64,000 nt of DNA from Actinorugispora endophytica (GTDB taxonomy: Bacteria; Actinomycetota; Actinomycetes; Streptosporangiales; Streptosporangiaceae). The notes beneath the pieces were generated by a model. It had not been told where the DNA came from and did not search any database. It worked only from the letters and a program-made list of their open reading frames with translations. Positions 1 to 8,231 of this stretch are shown here, one piece after another. Where the stretch lies: assembly GCF_004363075.1 (NCBI RefSeq), contig NZ_SNYN01000004.1:1-64000 (forward strand), in the 5' to 3' direction. A program made the position numbers and the translations under genes. The number at the start of each line of letters is the position of its first letter. The first letter of the stretch is position 1.

Positions 1-119
1 CCGGCGGCCCCCCCCCGCTGGGGCCGGGGGGGGGGGGGGGGGGGCGGGGGGGCCCCGCGGGGGGGGGGGCCCCCCCCCGGGGGGGGGGGGGGGGCGGGCC
101 CCCCCCCCCCCCCCCCCCG
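1..119. other. Extreme G/C homopolymer tract
   Basis: This stretch is made almost only of long G runs and C runs, with a single T. It has no codon structure and no recognisable motif. It sits at the very edge of the window, so a contig-end or consensus artefact is at least as likely as real DNA. From 120 to 351 the base composition becomes normal, but I see no convincing gene there; the long open frame starting near 123 is a high-GC shadow of the genes that follow. Confidence 0.6.
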
Positions 120-351
120 CCGGTGTTCCCGAGGACGTGGAACAGGGCGAGCGGACGACCGGACGCGCCGCCCGTCCGGGCGCCCCCTTTGAGGAGGCGG
201 CCGATGGGGCGTCCGCCCCACGGGCGCCCTGACCGGATTGGGGGACGCCGGCCCGGCGGGGTGACCGCCGCCTCTGACCTGCCGCTGCTCTCCTTGCCCT
301 ACCCTGGACGGGAGGCATCTGTCGAGTCGCGGGAACGGGGAACGGGCGAGC

Positions 352-1422
352 ATGGTCGAGCGCGCGGTCGTGGTGGGGGCCGGGCTGATCGGTACGTCGA
401 TCGCGCTGGCGCTGGGGCGCGGCGGGGTCGAGGTGGAGTTGGCCGACCGCGATCCCGCGACGCTGCGACTGGCCTGCGAGCTCGGCGCGGGCCGCCCGCT
501 GGGTTCGGTCCCGGGGAGCGGCCCCGCCGACGTGGCGGTCATCGCCGCGCCGCCGCGCGCCGTCCCGGCCGTGCTGCTCGACGCCCAGAAGAACGGCTTC
601 GCGCACGTCTACACCGACGTGGCCAGCGTGAAGGAGTCCATGATCGCCGAGGCCGACGCGCTCGGCTGCGACCTGTCCTCCTACGTGCCCGGCCACCCCA
701 TGGGAGGCAGCGAGAGGCAGGGACCCGGCGCCGCGCGCGCCGACCTGTTCCTGGGCCGCTCCTGGGCGCTGTGCCCCACCACCAGGACCGACCCCGGCGC
801 GCTGGAGACCGTCACCAGGCTCGCCGAGATGTGCGGGGCGGACCCGCTCGTCCTGGACGCGGCGGCGCACGACCGGGCGGTGGCGCTGGTCTCGCACGCC
901 CCGCACGTGGCCTCGGCGGCGGTGGCCGCGCGGCTGCGCGGCGGCGACGACGCCGCGCTGGCCCTGGCCGGCCAGGGGGTACGCGACGTCACCCGCATCG
1001 CCGGGGGCGACCCGGGCATGTGGCTGGAGATCCTCGGCCACAACGCCGCGCCGGTGGCCGCGGTGCTGGAGGAGATCGCCGCCGACCTGGCCGCCGCGGC
1101 CGCGGCGCTGCGCGCCGCAGAGGCCCGCGACGTCACGGACCTGCTCGAACGGGGAGTGGCCGGGCGCGCCCGCATCCCCGGCAAGCACGGCGCCGAGCGG
1201 ACCCCCGACTACGCGGTGCTGGCGGTGGTCATCCCCGACGAGCCGGGCTCGCTGGGGCGGCTGTTCGCCGCGGCGGCCGACGCGGGCGTCAACGTCGAGG
1301 ACGTCCGCATCGACCACTCCCCGGGACTGCCCCTGGGCGTGGCGCAGCTGTCGGTGGCGCAGGGCTCGGAGGACCGGCTGGCCCGCGCGCTGGGGGAGAG
1401 CGGCTGGTCGGTGCACCCCTGA
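352..1422 (+). CDS. tyrA: Prephenate dehydrogenase
   Basis: Oxidative decarboxylation of prephenate to 4-hydroxyphenylpyruvate with NAD(P)+, a cytosolic step of tyrosine synthesis. The protein has 356 residues. The N-terminus carries the dinucleotide-binding motif GAGLIGTS (residues 8-15). A helical prephenate-binding region follows, with the conserved PGHPMGGSE segment. The last ~70 residues read as an ACT domain (VVIPDEPGSLGRLF), which in this family usually senses tyrosine. The ATG start directly precedes the Rossmann strand. It lies immediately upstream of cmk, as in many actinomycetes. Confidence 0.93.
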   Translation: MVERAVVVGAGLIGTSIALALGRGGVEVELADRDPATLRLACELGAGRPLGSVPGSGPADVAVIAAPPRAVPAVLLDAQKNGFAHVYTDVASVKESMIAEADALGCDLSSYVPGHPMGGSERQGPGAARADLFLGRSWALCPTTRTDPGALETVTRLAEMCGADPLVLDAAAHDRAVALVSHAPHVASAAVAARLRGGDDAALALAGQGVRDVTRIAGGDPGMWLEILGHNAAPVAAVLEEIAADLAAAAAALRAAEARDVTDLLERGVAGRARIPGKHGAERTPDYAVLAVVIPDEPGSLGRLFAAAADAGVNVEDVRIDHSPGLPLGVAQLSVAQGSEDRLARALGESGWSVHP

Positions 1423-1544
1423 CCCGCGCGGACCGGGGACGGGCCGGGCGCGGGTACTCTGGACCGGTCCGGGCGTGTTTCCGGGAGCAATCGGAAGACA
1501 CGCCCCAAAGCCAGACGGAACCACATCCGGGGAGAGATGCTGAC

Positions 1545-2246
1545 GTGAACGGGCATGGTCGCGGCGGGGGACTCGTCATCGCCATCGACGGTCCTTCGGG
1601 GTCGGGCAAGTCCAGCACGGCCAAGGGCGTCGCCCGGGCCCGCGAACTGAGCTACCTCGACACCGGCGCGATGTACCGCGCCATCACCTGGTGGATGCTG
1701 GACAACGGGATCGACGTCGCCGACGCGGCGGCCGTCGCGGAAGCGGCGGCGCGGCCGGTCATCACGGTGGGCACGGACCCGTCGGCCCCCACCATCGAGG
1801 TGGACGGCGCGGACGTGGCCGGGGCGATCAGGGCCGACGGGGTCACCGGCAGCGTCAGCGCGGTCAGCGCGGTCCCCGAGGTGCGCGAGCTGCTCGTGGC
1901 CCGCCAGCGCGAGATCATCGCCGAGGCGTGCGCCACGACGGCCGGGATCGTGGTCGAGGGGCGCGACATCACCACCGTCGTCGCCCCCGACGCCCCCGTC
2001 AAGCTCTTCCTGACCGCCAGCGCGGAGGCCCGCGCGCAGCGGCGCAGCAGGGAGGTCCGCTCCAGCGACGTCGCGGCGACCCAGGAGGCCCTGGCCCGCC
2101 GCGACCGGCTGGACTCCAGCCGCTCGGTGTCCCCGCTGACGCGGACCGACGACGCCACCGAGCTGGACACCACGGGCCTGTCCCTGGACGAGGTCGTCGC
2201 GCTCGTCGTCAAACTCGCCGACGAGGCCCAGGCGCAGGCCGTCTGA
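1545..2246 (+). CDS. cmk: Cytidylate kinase
   Basis: ATP-dependent phosphorylation of CMP/dCMP, giving 233 residues. The P-loop GPSGSGKSS lies at residues 16-24. The NMP-binding signature YLDTGAMYRA follows, and VEGRDITTVV stands where most homologues have GRDIGTVV. I place the start at the GTG at 1545 because GGGGAGAG lies just upstream. The frame is open far upstream only because of high GC. The gene lies between tyrA and der and probably belongs to the same transcription unit. A GC-rich hairpin (2253-2273) follows the stop. Confidence 0.93.
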   Translation: MNGHGRGGGLVIAIDGPSGSGKSSTAKGVARARELSYLDTGAMYRAITWWMLDNGIDVADAAAVAEAAARPVITVGTDPSAPTIEVDGADVAGAIRADGVTGSVSAVSAVPEVRELLVARQREIIAEACATTAGIVVEGRDITTVVAPDAPVKLFLTASAEARAQRRSREVRSSDVAATQEALARRDRLDSSRSVSPLTRTDDATELDTTGLSLDEVVALVVKLADEAQAQAV

Positions 2247-2252
2247 GCGACC

Positions 2253-2273
2253 CGCCGGCCCGCCGGGCCGGCG
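2253..2273. terminator. GC-rich hairpin after cmk
   Basis: A perfect 10-bp inverted repeat (CGCCGGCCCG with its complement) around one C lies 6 nt after the cmk stop. There is no U-tract, so it may attenuate rather than terminate transcription before der. Confidence 0.35.
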
Positions 2274-2361
2274 TTCCCGCACCCGAAGGGGTGCGGTCCA
2301 TTCATTCCCCGCGGCACGCATCCTGGGCGCGCGGGGACACTGCTACCGGGAGCCGTAACTG

Positions 2362-3792
2362 ATGACCGACACCTTCGACGTGCGCACCGACGCCGATCCG
2401 AGTGACGAGGAGACCCTCGTCAAGCCTGTGGTGGCCGTGGTGGGACGCCCCAACGTGGGCAAGTCCTCCCTGGTGAACAGGATCATCGGCCGCCGCGAGG
2501 CGGTCGTGGAGGACGTTCCCGGGGTCACCCGCGACCGGGTGGCCTACGACGCCGCCTGGCAGGGGCGCGAGTTCACCCTCGTGGACACCGGGGGCTGGGA
2601 GACCAGCGTCAGCGGGCTGGCCGCGATGGTGGCCCGCCAGGCGGAGTACGCGGCCGAGACCGCCGACGTGATCCTGTTCGTGGTGGACGCCACCGTCGGC
2701 ATCACCGACACCGACGAGGCGGTGACGCGCGTGCTGCGCGCCACCAAGAGGCCCGTGGTGCTGGCGGCGAACAAGGTCGACGGGCCGATGAGCGACTCCG
2801 ACGCGCTGGAGCTGTGGAACCTCGGGGTGGGCGAGCCCTTCGCGGTCAGCGCGCTGCACGGGCGCGGCACCGGCGACCTGCTGGACGCCCTGCTCGAGGC
2901 GATGCCCGGGGAGGCGCCGCGCGAGTCCCTGGAGGAGGAGGGCGGCCCGCGCCGGGTGGCCCTGATCGGGCGGCCCAACGTCGGCAAGTCCAGCCTGCTC
3001 AACCGGCTCGCCGGTGAGGACCGCGTGGTCGTGGACTCGGTGGCGGGCACCACCCGCGACGCCGTCGACGAGCTCGTCGAGCTGGGCGGCAAGACCTGGA
3101 AGTTCATCGACACGGCTGGCATCCGGCGGCGCTTCCGCGCGCTCCAGGGCGCGGACTACTACGCCACGATGCGCACCGGGACGGCGCTGGAGCGCGCCGA
3201 GGTCGCCGTCGTGCTGCTGGACGTGAGCGAACCGCTGGCCGAGCAGGACATCCGGGTCGTGGAGCAGGTCGTGGAGTCCGGCCGGGCGCTGGTGCTGGCG
3301 TTCAACAAGTGGGACCTGCTGGACGAGGACCGCCGCTACTACCTGGAGAAGGAGATCGACCGCCAGCTGGCCAGGGTGAGCTGGGCGCCGCGCGTCAACA
3401 TCTCCGCGGCCACCGGGCGCCACGTCGAGAGGCTGGTCCCGGCCATCGAGACGGGCCTGGCCGGCTGGGACACCCGCATCTCCACGGGGCGGCTCAACAC
3501 CTGGGTCAAGGAGCTGGTGGCGGCCACCCCGCCGCCGGTGCGCGGCGGCAAGCAGCCCAAGATCCTGTTCGCCACCCAGGCCGACTCGCGTCCGCCGCAC
3601 ATCGTGCTGTTCACGACCGGGTTCCTGGAGGACAACTACCGCCGGTTCATCGAGCGGCGGCTGCGCGAGGACTTCGGTTTCGAGGGCACGCCGGTGAAGG
3701 TGAGCATGCGCATCCGGGAGAAGAAGAGCGGCAGGGGCGGCGGTACGGGCCGCGCCTCCAAGGGGAGCGTGCGCCCGGACCGCAAGCGCTGA
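2362..3792 (+). CDS. der: Ribosome biogenesis GTPase Der (EngA)
   Basis: Essential tandem-domain GTPase acting in maturation of the 50S ribosomal subunit. It has 476 residues, slightly longer than many Der proteins because of an acidic N-terminal extension. The first G domain starts with GRPNVGKSS (residues 28-36) followed by the DTGG motif. The second repeats GRPNVGKSS near residue 203, then DTAGIRRR and the NKWD specificity motif. The C-terminal ~100 residues form the KH-like domain, and the tail is basic (KKSGRGGG...RPDRKR), as usual. It completes the tyrA-cmk-der block. Confidence 0.96.
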   Translation: MTDTFDVRTDADPSDEETLVKPVVAVVGRPNVGKSSLVNRIIGRREAVVEDVPGVTRDRVAYDAAWQGREFTLVDTGGWETSVSGLAAMVARQAEYAAETADVILFVVDATVGITDTDEAVTRVLRATKRPVVLAANKVDGPMSDSDALELWNLGVGEPFAVSALHGRGTGDLLDALLEAMPGEAPRESLEEEGGPRRVALIGRPNVGKSSLLNRLAGEDRVVVDSVAGTTRDAVDELVELGGKTWKFIDTAGIRRRFRALQGADYYATMRTGTALERAEVAVVLLDVSEPLAEQDIRVVEQVVESGRALVLAFNKWDLLDEDRRYYLEKEIDRQLARVSWAPRVNISAATGRHVERLVPAIETGLAGWDTRISTGRLNTWVKELVAATPPPVRGGKQPKILFATQADSRPPHIVLFTTGFLEDNYRRFIERRLREDFGFEGTPVKVSMRIREKKSGRGGGTGRASKGSVRPDRKR

Positions 3793-3971
3793 CGGACCCG
3801 CCGCGGTCCGGCGGTCTCCCGGCGGTCCGGGCCGCGACCGGAAGGGGACCGCGGAGCCGCGGCGGGCGCCGCCCCAGGGCCGCGCGTCGGTTGCCCACCG
3901 GCCGGGGCGGCGGGAAGCGCCATGGCGCGGCCCCCGCCCCGTCCCCCGCAGGGGGTCCGACCACCCAATAG

Positions 3972-3988
3972 ACTTGTCAATGTCAAGT
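3972..3988. promoter_or_regulatory. Imperfect palindrome, likely TetR operator
   Basis: ACTTGTCAATGTCAAGT is a near-perfect dyad (arms ACTTGxCA/TGxCAAGT), about 50 bp upstream of the TetR gene at 4039. It sits in the only A/T-rich patch of this spacer. Size and position suit autoregulation; this is inferred. Confidence 0.5.
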
Positions 3989-4038
3989 TCTGTTTCCGGT
4001 GCGGTCCGTCGCGGCGGTGACGGGTCCGGCGAAAGGAC

Positions 4039-4608
4039 GTGAGGAGCATCAGCGGTCGGAGCTACCACCACGGCGACCTGAGAAGGGCCGTCCTGAACGC
4101 GGCGGTCGAGGCCACCGCCGAGGCGGGGCCGTCGGGCTGGAGCCTGCGTGGACTGGCGCGCCGCGCGGGCGTCTCGCACGCCGCGCCCGCCCACCACTTC
4201 GGCGACAAGACGGGCCTGCTCACCGCCATCGCCGCCGAGGGCTTCGGCCTGCTCGCCGACGCGCTGGCGGAGGCCGCCGCAGGGGGCGACTTCGCCGACG
4301 TGGGCACGGCGTACCTGCGGTTCGCCATCGACCGCAGGGGGTACTTCGAGGTGATGTTCCAGCCCGGCCTGTACCGGGACGAGGACCCCGAGGTGGCCGC
4401 GGCCCGGGCCCGGGCGGGCGGGGTCCTGCACGAAGGGGTCCACTCGGTGCGGGGAGGGGCCCAGGACGACCGGGTCTCCGCCCTCGCCGCGTGGTCGATC
4501 GCGCACGGCTTCGCCAGCCTGTGGTTGAGCGGGGCCCTGGCCCCCGACATCGGCGACGACCCCGAGGCGGCCGCGCGCCCCGTCCTCCGGGCGCTGTTCG
4601 GTCAGTGA
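4039..4608 (+). CDS. TetR-family transcriptional regulator
   Basis: A 189-residue protein with an N-terminal TetR helix-turn-helix (residues ~10-55; core LRGLARRAGVSHAAPAHHF) and a helical C-terminal ligand domain close to the WHG type (AAWSIAHGFASLWLSG). The GTG start at 4039 follows a GAAAGGA ribosome site. The following DUF523 gene starts 23 bp downstream and may be co-transcribed. A dyad at 3972-3988 is a plausible operator. The ligand cannot be told from sequence. Confidence 0.85.
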   Translation: MRSISGRSYHHGDLRRAVLNAAVEATAEAGPSGWSLRGLARRAGVSHAAPAHHFGDKTGLLTAIAAEGFGLLADALAEAAAGGDFADVGTAYLRFAIDRRGYFEVMFQPGLYRDEDPEVAAARARAGGVLHEGVHSVRGGAQDDRVSALAAWSIAHGFASLWLSGALAPDIGDDPEAAARPVLRALFGQ

Positions 4609-4631
4609 GCCATGGCGCGGGGGAGGGGCCG

Positions 4632-5135
4632 ATGGAGCGGATACTGGTCAGCGCCTGCCTGATGGGCAGGGCGGTGCGCTACGACGGCGGGGCCAAGCCC
4701 TCCGGCCACGCGGTCTTCCTGCGCTGGCGGGAGGAGGGGCGGCTGGTCCCCTTCTGCCCGGAGGTCGCCGGAGGGCTGCCGGTCCCCCGCCCGCCGGCCG
4801 AGATCGAGGGAGCCCGTGGCGCGCGCGCCGTCTTGGAGGGGGAGGCGCGCATCCGCACCCCCGAGGGCGCCGACGTCACCGAATTCTTCCTCGCCGGTGC
4901 CCGGGCGGCCCTGCGAAGGGCCCGCGACCACGGCGTCCGCCTCGCCCTCCTCAAGGAGGGCAGCCCCTCCTGCGGGGTCCACCGGATCTACGACGGCACG
5001 TTCACCGGAGCCAAGACCCCGGGGGCGGGTGTCACCACCCTCCTGCTCCAGGACCACGGCATCGACGTCTTCACCGAGAACGAACTCCCCCAGGCGCGGG
5101 CCCGCCTGGCCGAACTGGAGTCAGCCCCCCGCTGA
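4632..5135 (+). CDS. DUF523 family protein
   Basis: A 167-residue protein of the DUF523 family. The diagnostic start MERILVSACLMGRAVRYDGG holds the family cysteine, and a second conserved element, LKEGSPSCGV, lies about two-thirds along. Biochemical function is not established for this family. The conserved cysteines suggest a metal or redox role (inference). GGGAGG lies 6-10 nt before the ATG. The gene lies 23 bp after the TetR gene on the same strand, so the regulator may control it. Confidence 0.8.
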   Translation: MERILVSACLMGRAVRYDGGAKPSGHAVFLRWREEGRLVPFCPEVAGGLPVPRPPAEIEGARGARAVLEGEARIRTPEGADVTEFFLAGARAALRRARDHGVRLALLKEGSPSCGVHRIYDGTFTGAKTPGAGVTTLLLQDHGIDVFTENELPQARARLAELESAPR

Positions 5136-5240
5136 CCGGGGCCGGCCGCCGGGCCCCGCACGGAAAGCCTGTCACGACCAGCCCTCTCCATGCGCTAGAG
5201 TTAAACCCGTTGGCGGGGCCGGAGATGGAACCGCGGACAC

Positions 5241-5314
<74 letters not shown>

Positions 5315-5335
5315 CCGGAGAAAAGCAGGGCAGAG

Positions 5336-5361
5336 CGGGCCTCTCGGTTTCGAGGGGCCCG
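5336..5361 (+). terminator. Intrinsic terminator of tRNA-Pro
   Basis: The stem CGGGCCTCTCG / CGAGGGGCCCG encloses a GTTT loop and is followed by TTTC. It lies 22 nt after the tRNA, as expected for the end of its transcript. Confidence 0.75.
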
Positions 5362-5456
5362 TTTCTCGTACCCGGTGGAGTCAGAGGGGGAGTCGGGGCG
5401 CTCATCCCGTCTCCACCCCTTCGAGGATCCGGGGCATGGCCCCGGCCGCCGCACGG

Positions 5457-5575
5457 TCACGCGATGACGTCAGCGACCCGGAGTTCCCGGGCCTTCCCGG
5501 CTTCGCGCCGACCGGTCTCGGGATCGATCCCGGGGCCGGCCTTCGCTCGCCACAGTCGGTCCGCCCTGTGTCGTA
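5457..5575 (-). pseudogene. C-terminal gene remnant cut by repeat element
   Basis: On the minus strand about 37 codons read like real protein (RLWRAKAGPGIDPETGRR, then EAGKARELRVADVIA and a stop). The frame is lost exactly where the MITE-like element begins at 5577, so this is probably the tail of a gene interrupted by that element. I do not recognise the family. The position beside a tRNA gene would suit an integrase remnant, but nothing in the sequence proves it. Confidence 0.35.
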
Positions 5576-5576
5576 G

Positions 5577-5940
5577 TAGGGAAGCTCCCGAGCGGGGGTG
5601 GCCCGGGAACTGCCGGGGCGGGGTCCGCTCGGTTCCTGTTACGGCGGGCAGCGACGGCGGGTGGGGCTGGAGGTCCGCGCACACCCGCCAGGTGTCCGTG
5701 ACGCGGCGGTCCGGGGACCGGTACCGCCCTCATTCGAGATGATCTTGAGCTTTCCGCCCTTCCAGGCTCCGAAACGGGCAGAAGGCCCAAGTCCATCGAA
5801 CAGGACCCTGTCTACGGACGCCGGACACCCCTCGCACAACGGACATTGTGGGCGCGGCCTCGTCCCGCACCCGCCATAACAGGACCCGAGCGGACCCCGC
5901 CCCGGCAGAGCCCGGGCCACCCTGCGCCGGAGCTTCCCTA
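5577..5940. mobile_element. MITE-like element, copy A (complete, with inverted ends)
   Basis: A 364-bp non-coding element. Its ends are inverted copies: TAGGGAAGCTCC at 5577 and GGAGCTTCCCTA at 5929-5940. The similarity continues inward for about 75 bp, through GGGGCGGGGTCCGCTCGG. Both ends abut TA, as expected for an IS630/mariner-type TA target (inference). Internally it carries the hairpin motif GATGATCTTGAGCTTTCCGC and a later CGGGCAGAAGG arm. Related copies occur near 28.95, 46.65, 56.75 and 60.4 kb. No transposase is encoded, so movement would need help in trans. Between 5941 and 6160 I see no gene. Confidence 0.7.
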
Positions 5941-6159
5941 GAACGCCCGGTAGAAGTCGAGATCTTGTGGTGTGGCCCCATCGGGCGCTGTCGAGAGTTG
6001 GCGCAAGGCGATGCGGCGCGACGCTCCATCGAACCGGCCGAGGCGTTCACCCGGACCCGCTGAACCACCGGGGCAGCCCATGTGGGTGTCGCTGTTGAGG
6101 AAGCCCTGGAAGGTTCGAATGGGAAGGCGGCAGGCGGTGTCAGAAGTGCTGTTTTCTAG

Positions 6160-6246
6160 GCGGAATCAGGTGTGGGTGTTTTGTCTGTTTTTCGGGAAGT
6201 GAATGAAACAAGGACTGCTTCCTGGTAGATTCCCAGGTCATTGAGT
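6160..6246 (+). promoter_or_regulatory. CRISPR leader of array 1
   Basis: An A/T-rich tract precedes the first repeat. It shares the segments GTGGGTGTTTTGTCTG, a TTTTCGGGAAGTGAATGAAA-type block and TTCCCAGGTCATT with the leader of array 2. This marks the end where new spacers are added and the likely pre-crRNA promoter. Confidence 0.8.
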
Positions 6247-8109
6247 GTGCTCCCCGCGCACGCGGGGATGGTCCCTCGGCAGCGCGCTCCTCCAGGGCGG
6301 CGATCCGGTGCTCCCCGCGCACGCGGGGATGGTCCTACGACTGGCAGGCAGACCCCGAGTAGCTCCGAGTGCTCCCCGCGCACGCGGGGATGGTCCCCTA
6401 GCCCACGCCGGATGGGCCGCAGTGTCCGAGTGCTCCCCGCGCACGCGGGGATGGTCCCAGCCTGCGGCACACCCTGCGGGCGGCGCTCGCGTGCTCCCCG
6501 CGCACGCGGGGATGGTCCCGGTAAGGTCTACGGGGGGTGTGGCCTCATTCTGTGCTCCCCGCGCACGCGGGGATGGTCCGCCTCGGCCCCGTGGCCGCTG
6601 CGGGACGGCGCGGTGCTCCCCGCGCACGCGGGGATGGTCCCAAGCAAACTCCCATTAACCTGGGGGGATGCCCGTGCTCCCCGCGCACGCGGGGATGGTC
6701 CCGAGGGCCACGAGGGCCACCGCGCCACCCACGAGCAGTGCTCCCCGCGCACGCGGGGATGGTCCCGCGGCGATTCACGTCAACGAGGACGGCACGGAGT
6801 GCTCCCCGCGCACGCGGGGATGGTCCCCCGCGCGGGACGCACCACGTACACCGTGTGGGGTGCTCCCCGCGCACGCGGGGATGGTCCCGCCTGCCGGACC
6901 GGACGCCGTGGCAGTACGGCGTGCTCCCCGCGCACGCGGGGATGGTCCCAACTTGATCAGCGACAGGAAAAACCTGTGAGCGTGCTCCCCGCGCACGCGG
7001 GGATGGTCCCGAATGTCCCCCCGGGGTACTCGCCCCCGCCGTGTGCTCCCCGCGCACGCGGGGATGGTCCCTGGACCTGGATGTCTCGGGAGGCGCTCCG
7101 GGAGTGCTCCCCGCGCACGCGGGGATGGTCCCCCCGGCCTGTGTCTGCGCCTGCTCCATCGTGGGTGCTCCCCGCGCACGCGGGGATGGTCCCGAGTCCT
7201 TCGCGGCGCAGAACCGCGATGGCCGGTGCTCCCCGCGCACGCGGGGATGGTCCCCAAGTGCGCATCGACCGGCGCAGATCATGAGGGTGCTCCCCGCGCA
7301 CGCGGGGATGGTCCCGTCCCCGAACGGACACGGCCGCCGAGGCGGCCGTGCTCCCCGCGCACGCGGGGATGGTCCCTGGGTGACCGGGATGTGCCCGACC
7401 CCGGTCACGTGCTCCCCGCGCACGCGGGGATGGTCCCCGCATGAACCCCCTCGACCTCACCACCACCCTGTGCTCCCCGCGCACGCGGGGATGGTCCCCA
7501 CGGGCAGGTAGACGTCCTCCGAATAGTCGTGTGCTCCCCGCGCACGCGGGGATGGTCCCAGCGGTCACCCGAACGCGCCTGGTCCGAAACCGTGCTCCCC
7601 GCGCACGCGGGGATGGTCCCGGGGGTCCTCGACTGGACTCTGGTGACGGTGGAGTGCTCCCCGCGCACGCGGGGATGGTCCCGACCCGGCGGTGCTCCGC
7701 CGATTCATCACCGAGTGCTCCCCGCGCACGCGGGGATGGTCCCGACCCGGCGGTGCTCCGCCGATTCATCACCGAGTGCTCCCCGCGCACGCGGGGATGG
7801 TCCCCCCACCCGACCCCGGCTCGCGCACGACCAGCTGTGCTCCCCGCGCACGCGGGGATGGTCCCTTCCCGATCCCGGACCCGTCCTGGGACCGCGAGTG
7901 CTCCCCGCGCACGCGGGGATGGTCCCGGCCACCGGCGCGCTTCGAGCTGGGCGCGAGAGTGCTCCCCGCGCACGCGGGGATGGTCCCGCCCCGAGGTCGA
8001 GGTCGTCCCCGGCTTCCTTGTGCTCCCCGCGCACGCGGGGATGGTCCCCGTGGCTTCTGGACTTCCGCAAGGTGCCGCACGTGCTCCCCGCGCATGCGGG
8101 GGTGTGGAG
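6247..8109 (+). CRISPR. Type I-E CRISPR array 1: 31 repeats, 30 spacers
   Basis: The 29-nt repeat begins GTGCTCCCCGCGCACGCGGG and ends ATGGTCCC. Repeat starts fall at 61-nt intervals from 6247. Spacers are 32 nt except the one at 6703-6737 (35 nt) and the one at 7621-7653 (33 nt). The final repeat (8081) is degenerate in its 3' half, which puts the leader at the left. Repeats 2 and 6 end in T and G instead of C. Spacers 24 and 25 (7683-7714 and 7744-7775) are identical. The orientation matches the cas operon downstream, so crRNAs read on the + strand. Cas6e encoded at 15372 should cleave 3' of the repeat hairpin. Confidence 0.98.
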
Positions 8110-8144
8110 TCGGGGGTGGGTCTGCTGATGCGGCTCACCCCCTT

Positions 8145-8174
8145 CCTCCCTTCCCGGGAGGGGTAGGTATTTTT
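8145..8174 (+). terminator. Hairpin plus T-tract between array 1 and cas3
   Basis: TTCCTCCC and GGGAGGGG enclose a short loop and are followed within a few bases by TTTTT. This looks like an intrinsic terminator that would end the array 1 transcript before cas3, so cas3 probably has its own promoter in the next ~55 nt or relies on read-through. Confidence 0.55.
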
Positions 8175-8231
8175 GGGGAACTTTTCCAGTTCCTAGGACT
8201 TTCCGGGGGCCTGTCCTGTTGGATTTCGTCC

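Noticed and set aside
123-1544. Long open frame upstream of and continuous with cmk
   Set aside because: It overlaps tyrA in another frame, has Arg/Gly/Pro-rich composition typical of GC shadows, and no start before 1545 has a ribosome site.
6276-8080. Self-targeting spacers matching genes in this window
   Set aside because: I read the spacers against the window and saw no clear match by eye, but an exhaustive comparison was not possible; a BLASTN of all 44 spacers is needed.
6241-8166. Open frames of 100-390 codons across both strands of array 1 (and similarly in array 2)
   Set aside because: They encode periodic PRARGD or PACAGS-type peptides that are only translations of the CRISPR repeat.
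7692-8231. N-terminal extension of cas3 into the array
   Set aside because: The added residues are repeat-derived; real Cas3 homology begins just after the ATG at 8232.
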